A stretch of DNA of 64,000 nucleotides, taken from the NCBI GenBank assembly GCA_005116965.1, contig SWDG01000027.1, positions 426,432-490,431 on the forward strand. Direction: 5' to 3'. This DNA is from Nitrospira sp. GTDB taxonomy: Bacteria; Nitrospirota; Nitrospiria; Nitrospirales; Nitrospiraceae. Of the stretch, positions 63,022 to 64,000 are shown piece by piece. The first letter of the stretch is position 1, and every line of letters starts with the position of its first letter. The translations under genes and the position numbers were made by a program. The notes under the pieces are model-generated. The model made no database searches. It worked only from the letters and a program-made list of their open reading frames with translations, and was not told the DNA's origin.

Positions 63022-63959
63022 GGTTTCCTTCCCACAATCAGAAGGCTGCCGCGTAAATGCGGCACGAGATAGAACGGCCATTTGGCCCCATTGATGCCGT
63101 GCTGCCTCACAGACTGCCGACATTGCTGTGTGTCCTCTCCTAAAAAGAACCGGGACTCAGCGATGTCGAACCCAGTTTGGCACAGCATCTCGGCCAGCTC
63201 ATGCATCGCGTATTCACGAGCATGGGGTCTCCATTCATCATCCGGATTGTTGTACCCCGGAGGAGCAAGCCGATCGTTCGGCGTCCGGCCAATCAGAAGC
63301 TTGAAAACATTCCCGATCCGCGTCACGTTTGGGGTCGTGAGCACCACATGGCCGCCCGATCCTAATACACGGTAGGCTTCTGAGAGCAAATGGAACGGCG
63401 ACATCAGATGTTCGATGATTTCCAACGCGAACACTAACTGGACGGAGTTATCCGGAAGCGGTACTTTCTCGGGATATCCTTTACTCTGAAACTGTCCCCC
63501 TGCCGGATCAAGATTGACGGCATGAATGTCTGCCTGCACATCTCGCTGCATGAACTGAACGAACTCGTCCGAAACCATCAGACCAGCACCACACAATTGG
63601 GCCGCGTGTGTATAGTCCAGTCTGCGCAAAAGTCTCAACAGGCTTCCAGGAAATGGCCCCAGATCGACAATCGTCTGTTTCTCAACCGGCAATCTGCGTA
63701 AGCCGCTCTTCAACGCCACGTGCAATCGGTCTCGGCATTTCATCGCATGGTACATCGGTATTGAGAAACGCGTATCATCCGCCCCGAAGGCTTCGTATAA
63801 AGACGGATGGTATGCGTGCAAGAGATCGACAAAGTGCCGTCTGGTGAGCTCGTATCCCATCATGCGCTCATTGCCGGTGAAGAAATGAGTCTTGTCGAAC
63901 CTACCGATCGTGTGTCCCAACGATGTACTATTAGGGCAACCGTCAACACCATGAGGCAC
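63018..63959 (-). CDS. SAM-dependent methyltransferase
   Basis: A 313-aa class I methyltransferase: the SAM motif is IVDLGPFPGSLLRLL (about 95-109), followed by a VFALEIIEHLMSPFHLLSEAYRVL segment and VVLTTPNVTRIGN, the methyltransferase-11/23 layout of glycan modification enzymes. The start is uncertain: ATG 63959 has no clear Shine-Dalgarno, and ATG 63863 (MMGYELTRR) is a plausible alternative. It is the first gene of the operon visible here. The last 41 bp of the window show nothing further. Confidence 0.8.
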   Translation of the reverse strand: MPHGVDGCPNSTSLGHTIGRFDKTHFFTGNERMMGYELTRRHFVDLLHAYHPSLYEAFGADDTRFSIPMYHAMKCRDRLHVALKSGLRRLPVEKQTIVDLGPFPGSLLRLLRRLDYTHAAQLCGAGLMVSDEFVQFMQRDVQADIHAVNLDPAGGQFQSKGYPEKVPLPDNSVQLVFALEIIEHLMSPFHLLSEAYRVLGSGGHVVLTTPNVTRIGNVFKLLIGRTPNDRLAPPGYNNPDDEWRPHAREYAMHELAEMLCQTGFDIAESRFFLGEDTQQCRQSVRQHGINGAKWPFYLVPHLRGSLLIVGRKP

Positions 63960-64000
63960 GGTAACACGGGCAAAGCATAGCGCCCAGCTTCTACCGTGAA

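Overview
The window looks like a chromosomal contig from a Nitrospira-like bacterium (phylum Nitrospirota). This is an inference from the gene families present, moderate GC, Gram-negative envelope proteins, the type IV pilus motors, a c-type cytochrome with one CxxCH site and the class V aminotransferase/SerA pair; no rRNA or marker gene proves the taxon. Most of the content is ordinary housekeeping, broken up by many decayed or rearranged genes.

Layout. 1-6.6 kb (minus strand): an OmpA/BON envelope protein cut by the window edge, an 832-aa repeat coiled-coil protein, a collapsed second copy of the OmpA gene, fragments of a possible regulator and a short-chain dehydrogenase, the ribosome GTPase RbgA, an SCP2 remnant and an RsbRD-N-like protein. 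6.8-8.7 kb: a mobile unit made of a solitary IS end, a fluoride channel gene (crcB) and a complete ISNCY/IS1202-like element, bracketed by a 17-bp near-perfect direct repeat. 8.8-24.6 kb: purH, purD, a lipoprotein, an FmdB zinc ribbon, the rsmD-coaD-aspC operon, radC, an EF-G-like protein with degenerate GTPase motifs, an HtrA/DegQ protease, an RCK_C protein, a DnaJ-like chaperone, a CpxP/Spy-like protein and an internally shortened ilvD. 24.7-26.3 kb: a frameshifted ABC permease and a type IV pilin whose 3' end is fused to the tail of an ABC ATPase, behind a good sigma-54 site. 26.6-34.1 kb (minus): aminotransferase-serA-hisZ-dnaB-TPR lipoprotein. 34.3-48.8 kb: a lytic transglycosylase, a TPR membrane protein, bioF, pilT, pilU, a cytochrome, YidB, outer-membrane and secreted proteins, a second deletion junction (about 44.18 kb), a MinD-like ATPase, pyruvate kinase and an adhesin-E-like protein. 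48.85-50.03 kb: a complete IS5-type element with a CTAG target duplication. 50.1-64 kb (minus): a tightly packed polysaccharide operon (methyltransferases, glycosyltransferases, AsnB, PHP protein, WbqC, LmbE, DegT, WecA-like) ending in mtnA.

How the genes work together. The 50-64 kb block would build and export a surface glycan: the WecA-like enzyme starts the lipid-linked chain, DegT/LmbE/WbqC/AsnB prepare amino- or amide-sugars, and three GT4 enzymes extend it. PilT/PilU retract type IV pili, but the only pilin gene seen here is chimeric. The most striking observations are the captured crcB, the pilin-ABC chimera, a near-consensus promoter carrying an operator-like palindrome at 15.33 kb, and the number of apparent deletion junctions in one 64-kb stretch. 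The last could be real genome erosion or assembly error, and read mapping would tell which. No CRISPR array, tRNA or rRNA was seen.
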